Both the position numbers and the translations under genes were made by a program. The notes below the pieces were generated by a model that saw nothing but the letters and a program-made list of their open reading frames with translations, searched no databases and was not told the origin of the DNA. A stretch of DNA of 42,994 bases from JAKSUT01 sp045616505 (lineage in GTDB: Bacteria > Cyanobacteriota > Vampirovibrionia > Gastranaerophilales > Gastranaerophilaceae), in NCBI GenBank assembly GCA_045616505.1, contig JAZLGV010000088.1, positions 1 to 42,994 on the forward strand, given 5' to 3'. Of the stretch, positions 33,979 to 42,841 are shown piece by piece. The stretch's first letter is position 1. Each line of letters opens with the position of its first letter.

Positions 33979-34510
33979 AAAATCCACCTCTTTCAACTAA
34001 TTCATTTATATTTACATGGGTTTGTTCACTTTCTTCATATTTTTGTTGCGCTCCTTTTGTTCGCAAATATTCCAATATCGCACCGCCTATTTCTTCTGTC
34101 GCATCAAAATATGGAGAATTTGGAGAAACTATTTGGTTATATAACATTTTATTTAAAGGTCCAAAAGCATCAGGAACAAGTGTTTTTCGATATATTCCAG
34201 CTAACATTACTTGAATATTTGGAGATTTTGTATCATTAAATTTTGAAATTGTCGGATACAAATTTTTTGCACCAAAAATATTTGCCTCTATCATTCTATC
34301 AACGACAAAAAGTCCTTCTACAATTTGTTGTTCTGTTGTTGCCGATTTTAAAAATTTTTCAATTTCTTTTACAGAATTTTCGCCTTCTGCAACAATTCTT
34401 TCTATACGCTTTTGATTTGACATCAAGCAATAATTTCTTTGAGAATTTGGCATTTGAACGCCTAAACCTAACGTACTTATACTATAACTTGCTATTGGAG
34501 AAATACTCAT
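33962..34510 (-). CDS. Orphan helical-repeat-like protein with ISPIxSY start
   Basis: 182 aa. N-terminal MSISPIASYS, then helices from about 33 that pair as in HEAT/ARM repeats (VKEIEKFLKSA.., QIVEGLFVVDRMIEA.., IQVMLAGIYRKTLVP..). No known family. AAAGGTGAATAAAT precedes ATG. Middle gene of the five-gene operon 36694-33412; may be a protein-interaction partner for the neighbouring membrane protein, which is inference only. Confidence 0.7.
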   Translation of the reverse strand: MSISPIASYSISTLGLGVQMPNSQRNYCLMSNQKRIERIVAEGENSVKEIEKFLKSATTEQQIVEGLFVVDRMIEANIFGAKNLYPTISKFNDTKSPNIQVMLAGIYRKTLVPDAFGPLNKMLYNQIVSPNSPYFDATEEIGGAILEYLRTKGAQQKYEESEQTHVNINELVERGGFYGMCK

Positions 34511-34530
34511 ATTTATTCACCTTTCAAACC

Positions 34531-36018
34531 TTATGTATAAACGTATGGCGGGCCATTTTTAATTTCTACCAAAATATTTTCTGCTATTTGCATCAGTTCT
34601 TCGTTTGTTTTTCCTTTTGCTTTTTGATATTCAAAATTTTGAATAAGCAAATCTATCGCAGATTGTTTTTTTGATTTGAAATTTTCCACTTCTACATCGA
34701 CCAATTTTTTCTTCAAACCATATTCTGTTTTAGCATTTTCTTTTATTACCGCAACTTGTTTCATCGCATCCATAGCCTGATTAAACAAATATCCTACACA
34801 ACTTACTCCGGTAAAAGATAAAAAAAGATATTTTGTAAATTTATTTTCGGGATTTAATAACCAGTTATACAAATGTCCTCTATCTTCGTCTAAATAACAA
34901 TAATATTGTATTTTCTTTGGAATACCGCCCAATGCAGTTGGAGCATCTGCAAATATTGTTTTCTTTGCTTTTTCCGTATTTTCAATAACTTTTTTAATTT
35001 CATCATCAGAAACATTTATTTTTTTCAAAGTATCTTTTATATATTCTGGTTTTGCAGAAATAGATTCAAATAATTCGCTCAATTTTTCAACACTTGGTTT
35101 TTCTTTGCTTGAAACCATTTTTTCTATCATATCAATAACTTTTTGTGTATAACCATTGGCAAATTCATTAGCCTCTTTTACTGTTTTTCTTATTGATGAA
35201 AAAGTAACTTTACCTGCAACAGCAAGTGCTACAAGAGAAAAAACAGCACCTATTTTATACATTGCAGATTTTGATTTATCTTTATTCTCATTTTTCTTTG
35301 ATTCTTCTGAAGCTCCAAAACTTTGCTGATTTTTTGAAGGTTCTTCCATATTAAGAGATTTTTTAAAATAATTTGTAGTATTCACAAGCAAATTATTTAT
35401 CACTTTCAATTTTCCAGAAAAAGAATTTGTTTCAACTTCTATCAACTTTTCTTGCAAATCACGTTCAATATCAGCACTTTGTTTTTTAACCCAAATTTCT
35501 TTCAACGCATCTACCGTATTTTTAGCAACAACAGTAAGTCCTGAAAAAACAAATACTGCAACACCTGCCATAATATTTTTAAAACTTGGATCACGTAACA
35601 TTCTATATACTGCAAATTGAGGTTCTTGTTTTATATTCATATTTAATGCCAAATCAGGTAATTGCTCAAAAGTTTTTGCATTAAATATTGTTTTTGACGC
35701 TTTTTTCATCACCATTGACAAACCTAAAGCACCACCACTTGCAACACCGGCTGACAAAAACACAGGAAGCAATGCTTTTTTCATATCAAAAGATGTTTCT
35801 TTTTTATCAATCGGATTATCTATTGTTTTTTCGATACCATTTGAAATAAACAAAGTATCGCAAATTTTTTCAAAATTTGCATCATTATAATTTGTATCTT
35901 TCACATGATTATTTATCAAAACACCTTCTAATGTTTTATTCATTTGCTTCTTTTTATTTTTGTCATTATTAGAAGTTTTTGATTGCGGCATTTTGTTACT
36001 AATCAACTGAATGCTCAT
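34531..36018 (-). CDS. Orphan membrane protein with an internal duplication
   Basis: 495 aa, no recognised family. Basic Asn/Lys-rich N-terminus, then hydrophobic helices at about 83-104, 148-166, 255-272 and 396-413. Residues about 138-212 and 384-460 are related copies: each has a YRML/YNWLL start, a membrane helix, then A-x-D-A-L/M-K followed by V-x-K, a KL(I/V)(E/D)VE core, and LL(V/I)xN. Between them lie a QQSFGA motif and a Lys/Glu linker. It overlaps the end of the upstream gene by 20 nt; ribosome site AAAAGGAGAAATAT. Confidence 0.75.
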   Translation of the reverse strand: MSIQLISNKMPQSKTSNNDKNKKKQMNKTLEGVLINNHVKDTNYNDANFEKICDTLFISNGIEKTIDNPIDKKETSFDMKKALLPVFLSAGVASGGALGLSMVMKKASKTIFNAKTFEQLPDLALNMNIKQEPQFAVYRMLRDPSFKNIMAGVAVFVFSGLTVVAKNTVDALKEIWVKKQSADIERDLQEKLIEVETNSFSGKLKVINNLLVNTTNYFKKSLNMEEPSKNQQSFGASEESKKNENKDKSKSAMYKIGAVFSLVALAVAGKVTFSSIRKTVKEANEFANGYTQKVIDMIEKMVSSKEKPSVEKLSELFESISAKPEYIKDTLKKINVSDDEIKKVIENTEKAKKTIFADAPTALGGIPKKIQYYCYLDEDRGHLYNWLLNPENKFTKYLFLSFTGVSCVGYLFNQAMDAMKQVAVIKENAKTEYGLKKKLVDVEVENFKSKKQSAIDLLIQNFEYQKAKGKTNEELMQIAENILVEIKNGPPYVYT

Positions 36019-36694
36019 ATATTTCTCCTTTTGACTTATGTCTTAATTTTGTCTTTTTTACTTTTTTTAATTCTCTTGATTCAAATACTCTCATTTCTTC
36101 ACTATCATTTTCCTTTTCAGCTTCTGAAAAGAAAAATAAAAATATTTTCTTTGAAACTTTTTTATATTTTTCATACAAACTTTTTTGAATAAAATTTTTA
36201 ACTTCACCAATTACCGCAGCGATTTTTGAAGTAACATCCAAAATTTGTGCTTTAATATCCTGAATAAAAACTTTTATGTTTTTTATGAATTGTGGAAATT
36301 TTGAAATCATATTATATATTGGAATTATTATTTTATTTATTGCTTTATCAAAATTTGCTTGCATTTTCAAAGGAAGCATTGATTTTATTTCGTGCAATAC
36401 GTTTTTAACACCATTTATAGTATTTGCTAATTTTCTTGCAGCTGCTTCAGTCAAATTTGCCTGTTTTATCAACTGCAATTTTAATTCTGATTTTTTATTT
36501 TCTTTTGCTAACATTTCTTGCCATACAGCAAAACATTTTTCATAAGACCATTCGTTTGGATTTTTCTGCTTTGTGGTTTTTGAAGAAGAACCACCACCAG
36601 ACATCCCACTACACACTGGGCAAGCCCCATGTGACAAACCATGTGGACATGTGTTTGTTTTTATTTGAGGTACAGCTATTTTTTCTACAGGCAT
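35999..36694 (-). CDS. Orphan protein with CPHG/CPVCSGM zinc-knuckle-like motif
   Basis: 231 aa; first gene of the orphan operon. Residues about 16-32 hold CPHGxxxGxCPVCSGM followed by a Gly/Ser linker; the three Cys and His residues suggest a small metal-binding knuckle. The rest (about 60-195) is amphipathic helix with a possibly apolipoprotein-like or membrane-skirting pattern, ending in a basic tail. The ribosome site AAGGA (36706-36702) is buried in a terminator-like hairpin of the leader, so expression is probably controlled there. Function unknown. Confidence 0.75.
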   Translation of the reverse strand: MPVEKIAVPQIKTNTCPHGLSHGACPVCSGMSGGGSSSKTTKQKNPNEWSYEKCFAVWQEMLAKENKKSELKLQLIKQANLTEAAARKLANTINGVKNVLHEIKSMLPLKMQANFDKAINKIIIPIYNMISKFPQFIKNIKVFIQDIKAQILDVTSKIAAVIGEVKNFIQKSLYEKYKKVSKKIFLFFFSEAEKENDSEEMRVFESRELKKVKKTKLRHKSKGEIYEHSVD

Positions 36695-36695
36695 T

Positions 36696-36729
36696 AAAAA
36701 ATCCTTATGGTTTCTGTGATAACCTAAGG
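36696..36729 (-). terminator. Leader terminator that also covers the ribosome site of the orphan operon
   Basis: Minus strand: CCUUAGGUU (36729-36721 side) pairs with AACCAUAAGG (36712-36703), followed by six U (36701-36696) and directly by A-ATG. The 3' arm contains AAGGA, the ribosome site of the 36694 gene, so the same hairpin could stop transcription or block translation: a typical riboswitch expression platform. Confidence 0.75.
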
Positions 36730-36880
36730 ATACTTATAAAACTTCATATAATATCTATAACCGGAAATCCGCAGTTATAAAAGTTTTGTAAGTATTCCGA
36801 CTGTAACGGCTGCGGTCCAGTTAGTGACTTTCACACTATTTCCTTATGAAATAATACTACTATCTACGAAATTTGTAGTA
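36730..36880 (-). ncRNA. Structured leader RNA, cobalamin-riboswitch-like
   Basis: Minus-strand RNA upstream of the orphan operon. Seen 5' to 3': GGAA (36843-36840); stem UAGUG/CACUA closing the loop UGAAAGU (36838-36822); ACUG (36821-36818) then CGCAGC (36814-36809) and GUUACAG; a 15-bp stem with one mismatch (36795-36781 with 36744-36730) enclosing a second hairpin UAUAAC/GUUAUA. The order GGAA, GUG-n-GAAnU loop, CUG..CGCAGC is the core of cobalamin riboswitches as I remember it (E. coli btuB leader). The canonical 3' portion is poorly matched (ACAGAAACC), so it may be a variant or a different RNA. Confidence 0.5.
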
Positions 36881-36900
36881 AAGAATTTGTTAAATAATTT

Positions 36901-37470
36901 TTACAAATTCATTTGAACTTGTTCTTCATCTGCTAATTGAGGTTGTTCATCTGCTGGATTATCTTTTACGCCTTTTTCAATTTCTAAAATTTTTGCTAGT
37001 GCTTTTGCATCGCCTTTTAATTTAAAATATTCATTAAATTTCTTTGTTGTTCTCAAATTGAAAGAACGTCCATTTTTATCTTTATTTTTTGAAATCAAAC
37101 CTTTTTCAACAAGTTCAGTTACATGCTCATAAGCATTTGCACCTCTCAACTCTTTTAAATAAGATTGTCTGATAGGTTCTTTCAAAGCAATTACTGTAAG
37201 TGTTTTTAAAACAGGTGGTTTCAATTCAACAGGACAAAGTTTTTCAACTATATCCATGTGTTCTGTTTTTACTTGCAAGATATAACCGTCTTCATCGTCA
37301 ATTTCTAAAGCACCTTCTCTAGCAGAATAATCCATTATTAATTCTAATAATGCTTCTTCTGTTTCTTCAACTTCACAGCCTAGAATTTCTGCTATTTCTT
37401 TCGCTTGTAAAGCTTTTCCTGTTGTAAATAAAACGGCTTCTATTTTTGATTTTAATTCTTGTAATTCCAT
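36901..37470 (-). CDS. scpB: Segregation and condensation protein B
   Basis: 189-aa kleisin-associated subunit of the SMC-ScpAB condensin. Two winged-helix domains: the first at about 5-80 (KIEAVLFTTGKALQAKEIAEILG), the second at about 88-150 (TVIALKEPIRQSYLKELRG..VTELVEKGLI). An acidic tail follows. ATG 37470 is 7 nt after the scpA stop. Together with scpA and smc upstream, this gives the full condensin set in one operon, which is less common than scattered genes. Confidence 0.93.
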   Translation of the reverse strand: MELQELKSKIEAVLFTTGKALQAKEIAEILGCEVEETEEALLELIMDYSAREGALEIDDEDGYILQVKTEHMDIVEKLCPVELKPPVLKTLTVIALKEPIRQSYLKELRGANAYEHVTELVEKGLISKNKDKNGRSFNLRTTKKFNEYFKLKGDAKALAKILEIEKGVKDNPADEQPQLADEEQVQMNL

Positions 37471-37477
37471 TTAACAC

Positions 37478-38311
37478 TTACCCAACTTGTTCTTCCAAAA
37501 CTTCCTCTTGTTTTGGTTCTCTTTTTACTACATACAAATCTGAATAAAACTCTTCTTGTACCAATTCAATATCAGATTCAGCAGACAAGAACAATAATGA
37601 AATATATGCAGTTATTTTATCCATACCCAAAAGAGTTAAAGAATTTAAATCAACTTTTGCTTCATGTTCAAAAATTTGTTCCAAATTAGCTTTTAAAGTC
37701 AAAACACCTGATTTAATATATTCATCATGTGCAATATTTACAATATCATCAGCAGAAAGTTTTGAGTAATTTCTAACTCTTCTTTTTGCACGTTCGTGGG
37801 CATTTTTGATAGATTGCTTTTTATCAAGCATTTCATAGAATTCTAATTGACGAATCAAATCTTTCAAAGTAACAACACGATTTCTATTCATTCTTACGCT
37901 TGTTCTTCTTTGCAAAACTTCGTCAATAGAAATTACGTTATTTGTATTTATTTCATCATCAAAGTCATAATCAGCTTGAAACTCATCATCAAAAAATTCA
38001 TCTTGCATATCATTTTGTTCAAATTCTGATATATCAACACCTTCCAAGATGTTTGATTTTAAACGAAGCAAAATAGCTGCAAATAATAGAGTTCTACCTG
38101 TCACTTTTAAATTTTGAGCTTTCATTTTAAACATGTGAGCAAGATATTTATCTGTAATATCAACAATATCAACACTCCAAGGATTAATTTTACCAGTTTT
38201 TGCCATTGAAACAAGAATTTCTACCGCATCCATTTCTTGTGAAACAGGATTTGTGCTTGCGAAATCTAAATTCATTTGCATCATTGATTCATAATTTATT
38301 GCTTCTGTCAT
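37478..38311 (-). CDS. scpA: Segregation and condensation protein A (kleisin)
   Basis: 277 aa. N-terminal SMC-binding part (DAVEILVSMAKTGKINPWSVDIVDITDKYL, about 25-54, the family's typical opening), a helical middle with an acidic insert (about 95-125), and a C-terminal winged helix (LEQIFEHEAKVDLNSL.., ending about 265) that contacts the SMC head. It bridges the two SMC heads and recruits ScpB. Lies between smc (57 nt) and scpB (7 nt). Confidence 0.92.
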   Translation of the reverse strand: MTEAINYESMMQMNLDFASTNPVSQEMDAVEILVSMAKTGKINPWSVDIVDITDKYLAHMFKMKAQNLKVTGRTLLFAAILLRLKSNILEGVDISEFEQNDMQDEFFDDEFQADYDFDDEINTNNVISIDEVLQRRTSVRMNRNRVVTLKDLIRQLEFYEMLDKKQSIKNAHERAKRRVRNYSKLSADDIVNIAHDEYIKSGVLTLKANLEQIFEHEAKVDLNSLTLLGMDKITAYISLLFLSAESDIELVQEEFYSDLYVVKREPKQEEVLEEQVG

Positions 38312-38368
38312 CTTTTACTATCCTATATTCGTTTAAAAAATCCTACCCAATTACTACTATTTTAACAC

Positions 38369-41300
38369 TTAATCGTGTAGTTTTACTCCTGTAACTTGTG
38401 TAATTCCTTTATCTTTTTGAGTAACACCAATTGTTCTGTTTGCTGACTCAATCATTGGTTTTCTGTGGCTTACAACCACAAATTGAGTATCTGTTGATTG
38501 AGATTTTACAAGGTCTGCAATTTTTTCAATATTTATCGCATCTAAATTTGCATCAATTTCATCTAATGCATAGAAAGGTGCAGGCATATATTTTTGAATT
38601 GCAAACACAAACGCTAGTGCTGTTAATGTTTTTTCTCCACCTGAAAGCCCTTCAAGTTTTGTTTTAACTTTATCTCTTGGTTGAGCTTCAATAGTAAGTC
38701 CTCCAGAAAGTGGGTCTTCTTCGTTATCCAAAATCAAAGTACCTTCACCTTCTGAAAGTCTATGGAAAATTTCTTTAAAATTAACATTTATGTTGTTATA
38801 AGTTTTCATAAATGCTTCTTTTTTAACTTGCTCATATCCTTGCATACGTTCAAGAATTTCAACTCGCTCTTTTGCTAGAGTTTCAATTTGGTCGTTCAAT
38901 TCTTTTTGACGAGCAGAAACTTCATCGAATGCTTCAATAGCACGCATATTTACAGCGCCCAAATCATCCATTCTCTTTTGTAAACGAGCGATTTTTGCAT
39001 TAATTTCATCAATTGACATTTCAACAGGCTCAAGTTTTTCTATTTCAACACCTGCTTGTTCTAAAGTTTCTTTTGCTGAATTTAATTGAGGTTCAAGTTC
39101 TCTTCTTCTTGCTTTGAAAGATTCAATTTGTTCTTCTATAAGTTCAATGTCTTTTATTTTCAAACCTTTTTGTGTTTCAAGTTCTATCAATTGACTGTTT
39201 ATAGAATCTCTTTGAGCTAAAAGTTCACCTAATTTTTCGGTAATTTTAGAAATTTCTTCTTCCAACACAGTTAATTCAGCTTCTAATTTTTTTATATTTG
39301 CTACGTTTTCAACTTTCTTGATTTCTAAATCTTTAATATTTTTTTCTGCACTTTCGATTTCTTCTTTTTTAGTTTCAATTATTGTTTTACTAAAATCAAT
39401 TTCACCGCCAAACAATGAAATATCATTATTTGCATTGTTCATATTTGTATTCAAACGTTTTATTTCAAATTCAACACCTTCAGTTTTTTCTTTCAACGCT
39501 TTCAAATCTTTATCATCAATCAAAGATTCAACTTCATTGATTTTTTCTTGAATTTCCATAATTTTTTCAGAAATTGAAATATGTTTTTCTTCTAATTTAT
39601 CCAACTGCTTGTTAAATTCATTTATTTTTGGTTCGTTTTCTTTAATATAATTTTCATATTCTTCAATAGAACTTGCATTTCCACCTGCTTCTTTCTCTAA
39701 AGAAGTAAGTTCAATAGATGCTTTACTATATTCTGTTGAAGAATTTGTATAATTTGTTCTTACATCTTCTAATTTCTTTTCTAAATTTCTTATTTTTTCA
39801 TTTAATGCATCATAAGTTTCTTTCATTTTAAGAACTTTTTTCTTAAATTCTTCAAGTTCTGCATCTTCGTTTTCGCTAAAACGAATACCCATTCTTTTTG
39901 CAGCACCACCTGAAATTGAACCTGATTTTTCAATAATTTCACCATCAAGTGTTACAACTCTATATTTACGTATAAATTTACAAGCACACTCATAATCTTC
40001 AACGACCAAAGTATCACCAACTGCATAATAAAAAGCATCTAAATATTGGTCATCAAAATCAATCAAATTAATTGCATAATCAATAACACCTTTTTCTTTT
40101 GGTAAAGAAAGTTTTGTAGGTGCTTTTGCAATTTTATTCAACGGAATAAATGTTGCTCTACCAGCATTTGAAGACTTAATCAATTCAATTGCAACTTTTG
40201 CAGTATGTTCATCATCAACTACAATATGAGCCATTCTACCACCGACAGCAACTTCCATAGCAGTTGAATATTCTTTATCTACAGTACCAAGTTTTGCAAG
40301 CGGAGCATGAACGCCTTTCAATTTCGCATCCATGATTGTTTCTACAGCTCTACCAAAGTTTGCATCTTCTGCTACTTTCTTTTGAGCTTCCATTGTTGAG
40401 ATTTTTCTGAATGCAGCCTGCATATCATAACTTAAATCATCTCTCTCATTTTTAGTTTTGTCTAAATCATGTAATGCGTTTTGTTGAACAATTTTCAAAT
40501 CGCTCATTTCACGTTTTAATTCTTCAACTTGTACTTGCAACAAGTCTTTTTTAGACGCAAATTTGTCTTTAAAATCGATTAATTTTTCGATTTTTTCTTT
40601 AGATTCCTCTATTCCTCTTTGAACATTTTTTAAATCGTTTTCTATAGGAAGTTGTTCTTTAATTACTGCAGCTTCTTGTTCTTGAAGAGTTGCTTTTTCT
40701 TTTCTCAATTCATTTAATTTTGAAAGATAATCATCAGCAACCTTTGTCAAGCCTGCTTGTTCTTCTAAGATTTTTTTAAGTTCTGTGTTTTTATCATCAA
40801 TATCATTTTGGATTTTTTTAATTTCATCTTTTTTTAGATTAATTTTTAATTCTGTATCGACAATTTTTTGTTCTTGAACTTTAATCCCATTTTTAGAATT
40901 TTCAATAAGCTTTTTAGAATCTTGGATTTGTTTATCTGCATAATTTATTTCATTTTGATTTTCATTAATCAAAGATTTTTTCTTCAACGCTTGTTGTTCA
41001 ATTTCTATCTTTTGAGCTTCACCTTTTTCTTTAACAAGTTCGGAAATTTCTTCATACTTTTTCTTTACATTTCCCAATTGTTCTTCCAAGTTTTTTTGAG
41101 CAGATTCTTCTTGTTTTTTCTTTTTTGTAAAATCAATAATATTGGTATGAGCTTTTTCTAAATTTCTTTTAATATCGAAAAATTTAACAGTATTAATCTG
41201 ACTATCAAGAGAATTTTTTTCATCTCTTAATTTTTGATATTTTATCGCAACTTCTCTTTCTTCTTTTAATTGTTCAAGTCTAATATCAACTTCAGACTTA

Positions 41301-41872
41301 ATCAAAGAAGCCTTTGAAACCCTATCATCTACAATTTGCAATTCGTTTGTTGCCTGATCTATACGTCTATCAAAATCTGCAACGCCTGCAATTTCATCAA
41401 TTATGCCTCTTCGTTCTGTTCTTGTACAACTTACAATACTTGTAACATCTGATTGCATAATTACATTGTAACTATTTGGAGTAATGTTATATTCTTCTAA
41501 AACGGTATGAATATCAGATAAAGTAACAACTTTATCATTCAAATAATAAATACTATTATAACCTTGTGAAGTCTTTTTAATACGGCGCATAACACTTATT
41601 TCATTACCGTATTTTTTATCGGGAAGCCCTGCAAAAGTAACTTTAACAGTTGCTTCATTTCTTCTGGTATGAGTGGATATAAAGTCAGAAAGACGTTCTG
41701 CTCTAAGCGCTCTAGTTTTAGAAAGCCCTAGTGCGAACAAAACGCTATCAATGATGTTGCTTTTGCCTGAACCGTTAGGTCCTGTAATCGTGGTGAAACC
41801 TTCTAAAAAAGGTATAGTCACCTTGTTTGCAAAAGACTTGAAGTTATCAACTTCTAGCTCTTTTATGTACAT
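38369..41872 (-). CDS. smc: Chromosome segregation SMC ATPase
   Basis: 1167 aa. Walker A GPNGSGKS (31-38), then LFALGLSKTRALRAERLSDFI, a sequence style I associate with archaeal and cyanobacterial SMCs. Q-loop VIMQSDV, coiled coil (about 170-490), hinge (about 505-660, GVHAPLAKLG...SGSISGGA), return coiled coil, and head C-lobe with the signature LSGGEKTLTALAF and Walker B FYALDEIDANLD. ATG 41872 is preceded by AAGGAAAAA. First gene of smc-scpA-scpB; a terminator (41930-41963) isolates it from the gene upstream. Confidence 0.97.
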   Translation of the reverse strand: MYIKELEVDNFKSFANKVTIPFLEGFTTITGPNGSGKSNIIDSVLFALGLSKTRALRAERLSDFISTHTRRNEATVKVTFAGLPDKKYGNEISVMRRIKKTSQGYNSIYYLNDKVVTLSDIHTVLEEYNITPNSYNVIMQSDVTSIVSCTRTERRGIIDEIAGVADFDRRIDQATNELQIVDDRVSKASLIKSEVDIRLEQLKEEREVAIKYQKLRDEKNSLDSQINTVKFFDIKRNLEKAHTNIIDFTKKKKQEESAQKNLEEQLGNVKKKYEEISELVKEKGEAQKIEIEQQALKKKSLINENQNEINYADKQIQDSKKLIENSKNGIKVQEQKIVDTELKINLKKDEIKKIQNDIDDKNTELKKILEEQAGLTKVADDYLSKLNELRKEKATLQEQEAAVIKEQLPIENDLKNVQRGIEESKEKIEKLIDFKDKFASKKDLLQVQVEELKREMSDLKIVQQNALHDLDKTKNERDDLSYDMQAAFRKISTMEAQKKVAEDANFGRAVETIMDAKLKGVHAPLAKLGTVDKEYSTAMEVAVGGRMAHIVVDDEHTAKVAIELIKSSNAGRATFIPLNKIAKAPTKLSLPKEKGVIDYAINLIDFDDQYLDAFYYAVGDTLVVEDYECACKFIRKYRVVTLDGEIIEKSGSISGGAAKRMGIRFSENEDAELEEFKKKVLKMKETYDALNEKIRNLEKKLEDVRTNYTNSSTEYSKASIELTSLEKEAGGNASSIEEYENYIKENEPKINEFNKQLDKLEEKHISISEKIMEIQEKINEVESLIDDKDLKALKEKTEGVEFEIKRLNTNMNNANNDISLFGGEIDFSKTIIETKKEEIESAEKNIKDLEIKKVENVANIKKLEAELTVLEEEISKITEKLGELLAQRDSINSQLIELETQKGLKIKDIELIEEQIESFKARRRELEPQLNSAKETLEQAGVEIEKLEPVEMSIDEINAKIARLQKRMDDLGAVNMRAIEAFDEVSARQKELNDQIETLAKERVEILERMQGYEQVKKEAFMKTYNNINVNFKEIFHRLSEGEGTLILDNEEDPLSGGLTIEAQPRDKVKTKLEGLSGGEKTLTALAFVFAIQKYMPAPFYALDEIDANLDAINIEKIADLVKSQSTDTQFVVVSHRKPMIESANRTIGVTQKDKGITQVTGVKLHD

Positions 41873-41929
41873 TTTTTCCTTAGAATTCTAATCTCATACC
41901 CAAATCTTAGATATAATAATTAAACAATA

Positions 41930-41963
41930 AAAAGTGCTTTATGTCAAAACATAAAGCACTTTT
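41930..41963. terminator. Bidirectional terminator between the coiled-coil orphan and smc
   Basis: 14-bp stem AAAAGTGCTTTATG/CATAAAGCACTTTT (41930-41943, 41950-41963) with a 6-nt loop and T-rich ends on both strands. It ends the 41980-42681 gene. Confidence 0.88.
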
Positions 41964-41979
41964 GTTATAAAATATTACT

Positions 41980-42681
41980 TTACTTAAACAAGTTTTGGTT
42001 AAAGTCCCTTGAAGCACTCCACCATTGATTATTTGTCTTTTTATCTTTTGCAGATTCTTTTGCTCTTGTTTGAGAAGTTGATACAGAATAATCATAAGAT
42101 TTGCTTGAGCTTGATGATGATTTAGTTTTTTTAGAACCATCTGTACCAAAAATTACATCAATTCCTTTTTGACATGAACCTGCAGCATTATCCGAATATT
42201 CTCTTGCCTCCTTAATTTCTTGTTCGGCTTTTTTTATTTCTGCATCAATTTTTTCTAATTGTTGTCCTGTCCATTCAATTTCTTGTTCAGTGATTTTCTT
42301 ATCTTCTACCATTGAATCTTTTTGACATCTTAAATCCAAAACTTCTTTTTCTATTTTTGCTTTTTCAGCTTCGCAAGTTTGTGCTTTTTGAGAAAGCATA
42401 ATATATCTTTCTTTTGCGGCTTCCAAAAGTTCTTTAGCTTCTTCAGTTTTTGAATAATTATAATTACTTTGAGCAGTTTCATAATCTGCTAAAGCATCTT
42501 GCACACTTGAATTCAAATCTTGGCATTGTTGTTTATACTCAGAAAAAATAGACTGAGAATTTTCCATATAACTTTCTACTATCGCCAAATTTTGAGCATT
42601 TTTAGTATTTAAACCTTTATAATAAGAATTTCTGTTCAAATACTGTGTTGCTTGTTGCTTCAACTTATTTAAATCAGTCAT
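41980..42681 (-). CDS. Orphan coiled-coil protein with Ser-rich tail
   Basis: 233 aa, no recognised family. Residues about 25-165 form an almost unbroken coiled coil (LLEAAKERYIMLSQKAQTC.., ITEQEIEWTGQQLEKIDAEI), then a Lys/Ser-rich disordered tail with a run of six Ser (about 190-195). There is no signal peptide or membrane helix. ATG 42681 has AAAGGGATTT; the frame's earlier start at 42711 lacks one. Monocistronic between two terminators. Confidence 0.75.
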   Translation of the reverse strand: MTDLNKLKQQATQYLNRNSYYKGLNTKNAQNLAIVESYMENSQSIFSEYKQQCQDLNSSVQDALADYETAQSNYNYSKTEEAKELLEAAKERYIMLSQKAQTCEAEKAKIEKEVLDLRCQKDSMVEDKKITEQEIEWTGQQLEKIDAEIKKAEQEIKEAREYSDNAAGSCQKGIDVIFGTDGSKKTKSSSSSSKSYDYSVSTSQTRAKESAKDKKTNNQWWSASRDFNQNLFK

Positions 42682-42787
42682 AAATCCCTTTCTAACGTTT
42701 AAACCACACAAGATTTATCGACATTTTTTAAAAAAAACTTTATATTTTTTTATATTCAAATTTACATTTGTTTATATTTCAAAATAA

Positions 42788-42816
42788 AAAAGCCTTGATT
42801 TTATTCAAGGCTTTTT
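42788..42816. terminator. Bidirectional terminator between the barrel gene and the coiled-coil orphan
   Basis: AAAAGCCTTGA (42788-42798) and TCAAGGCTTTT (42805-42815) with a 6-nt loop, A/T runs on both sides. It ends the barrel gene on the minus strand. Confidence 0.88.
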
Positions 42817-42841
42817 GTTATTTAGATTTTTAATTTTTTAC

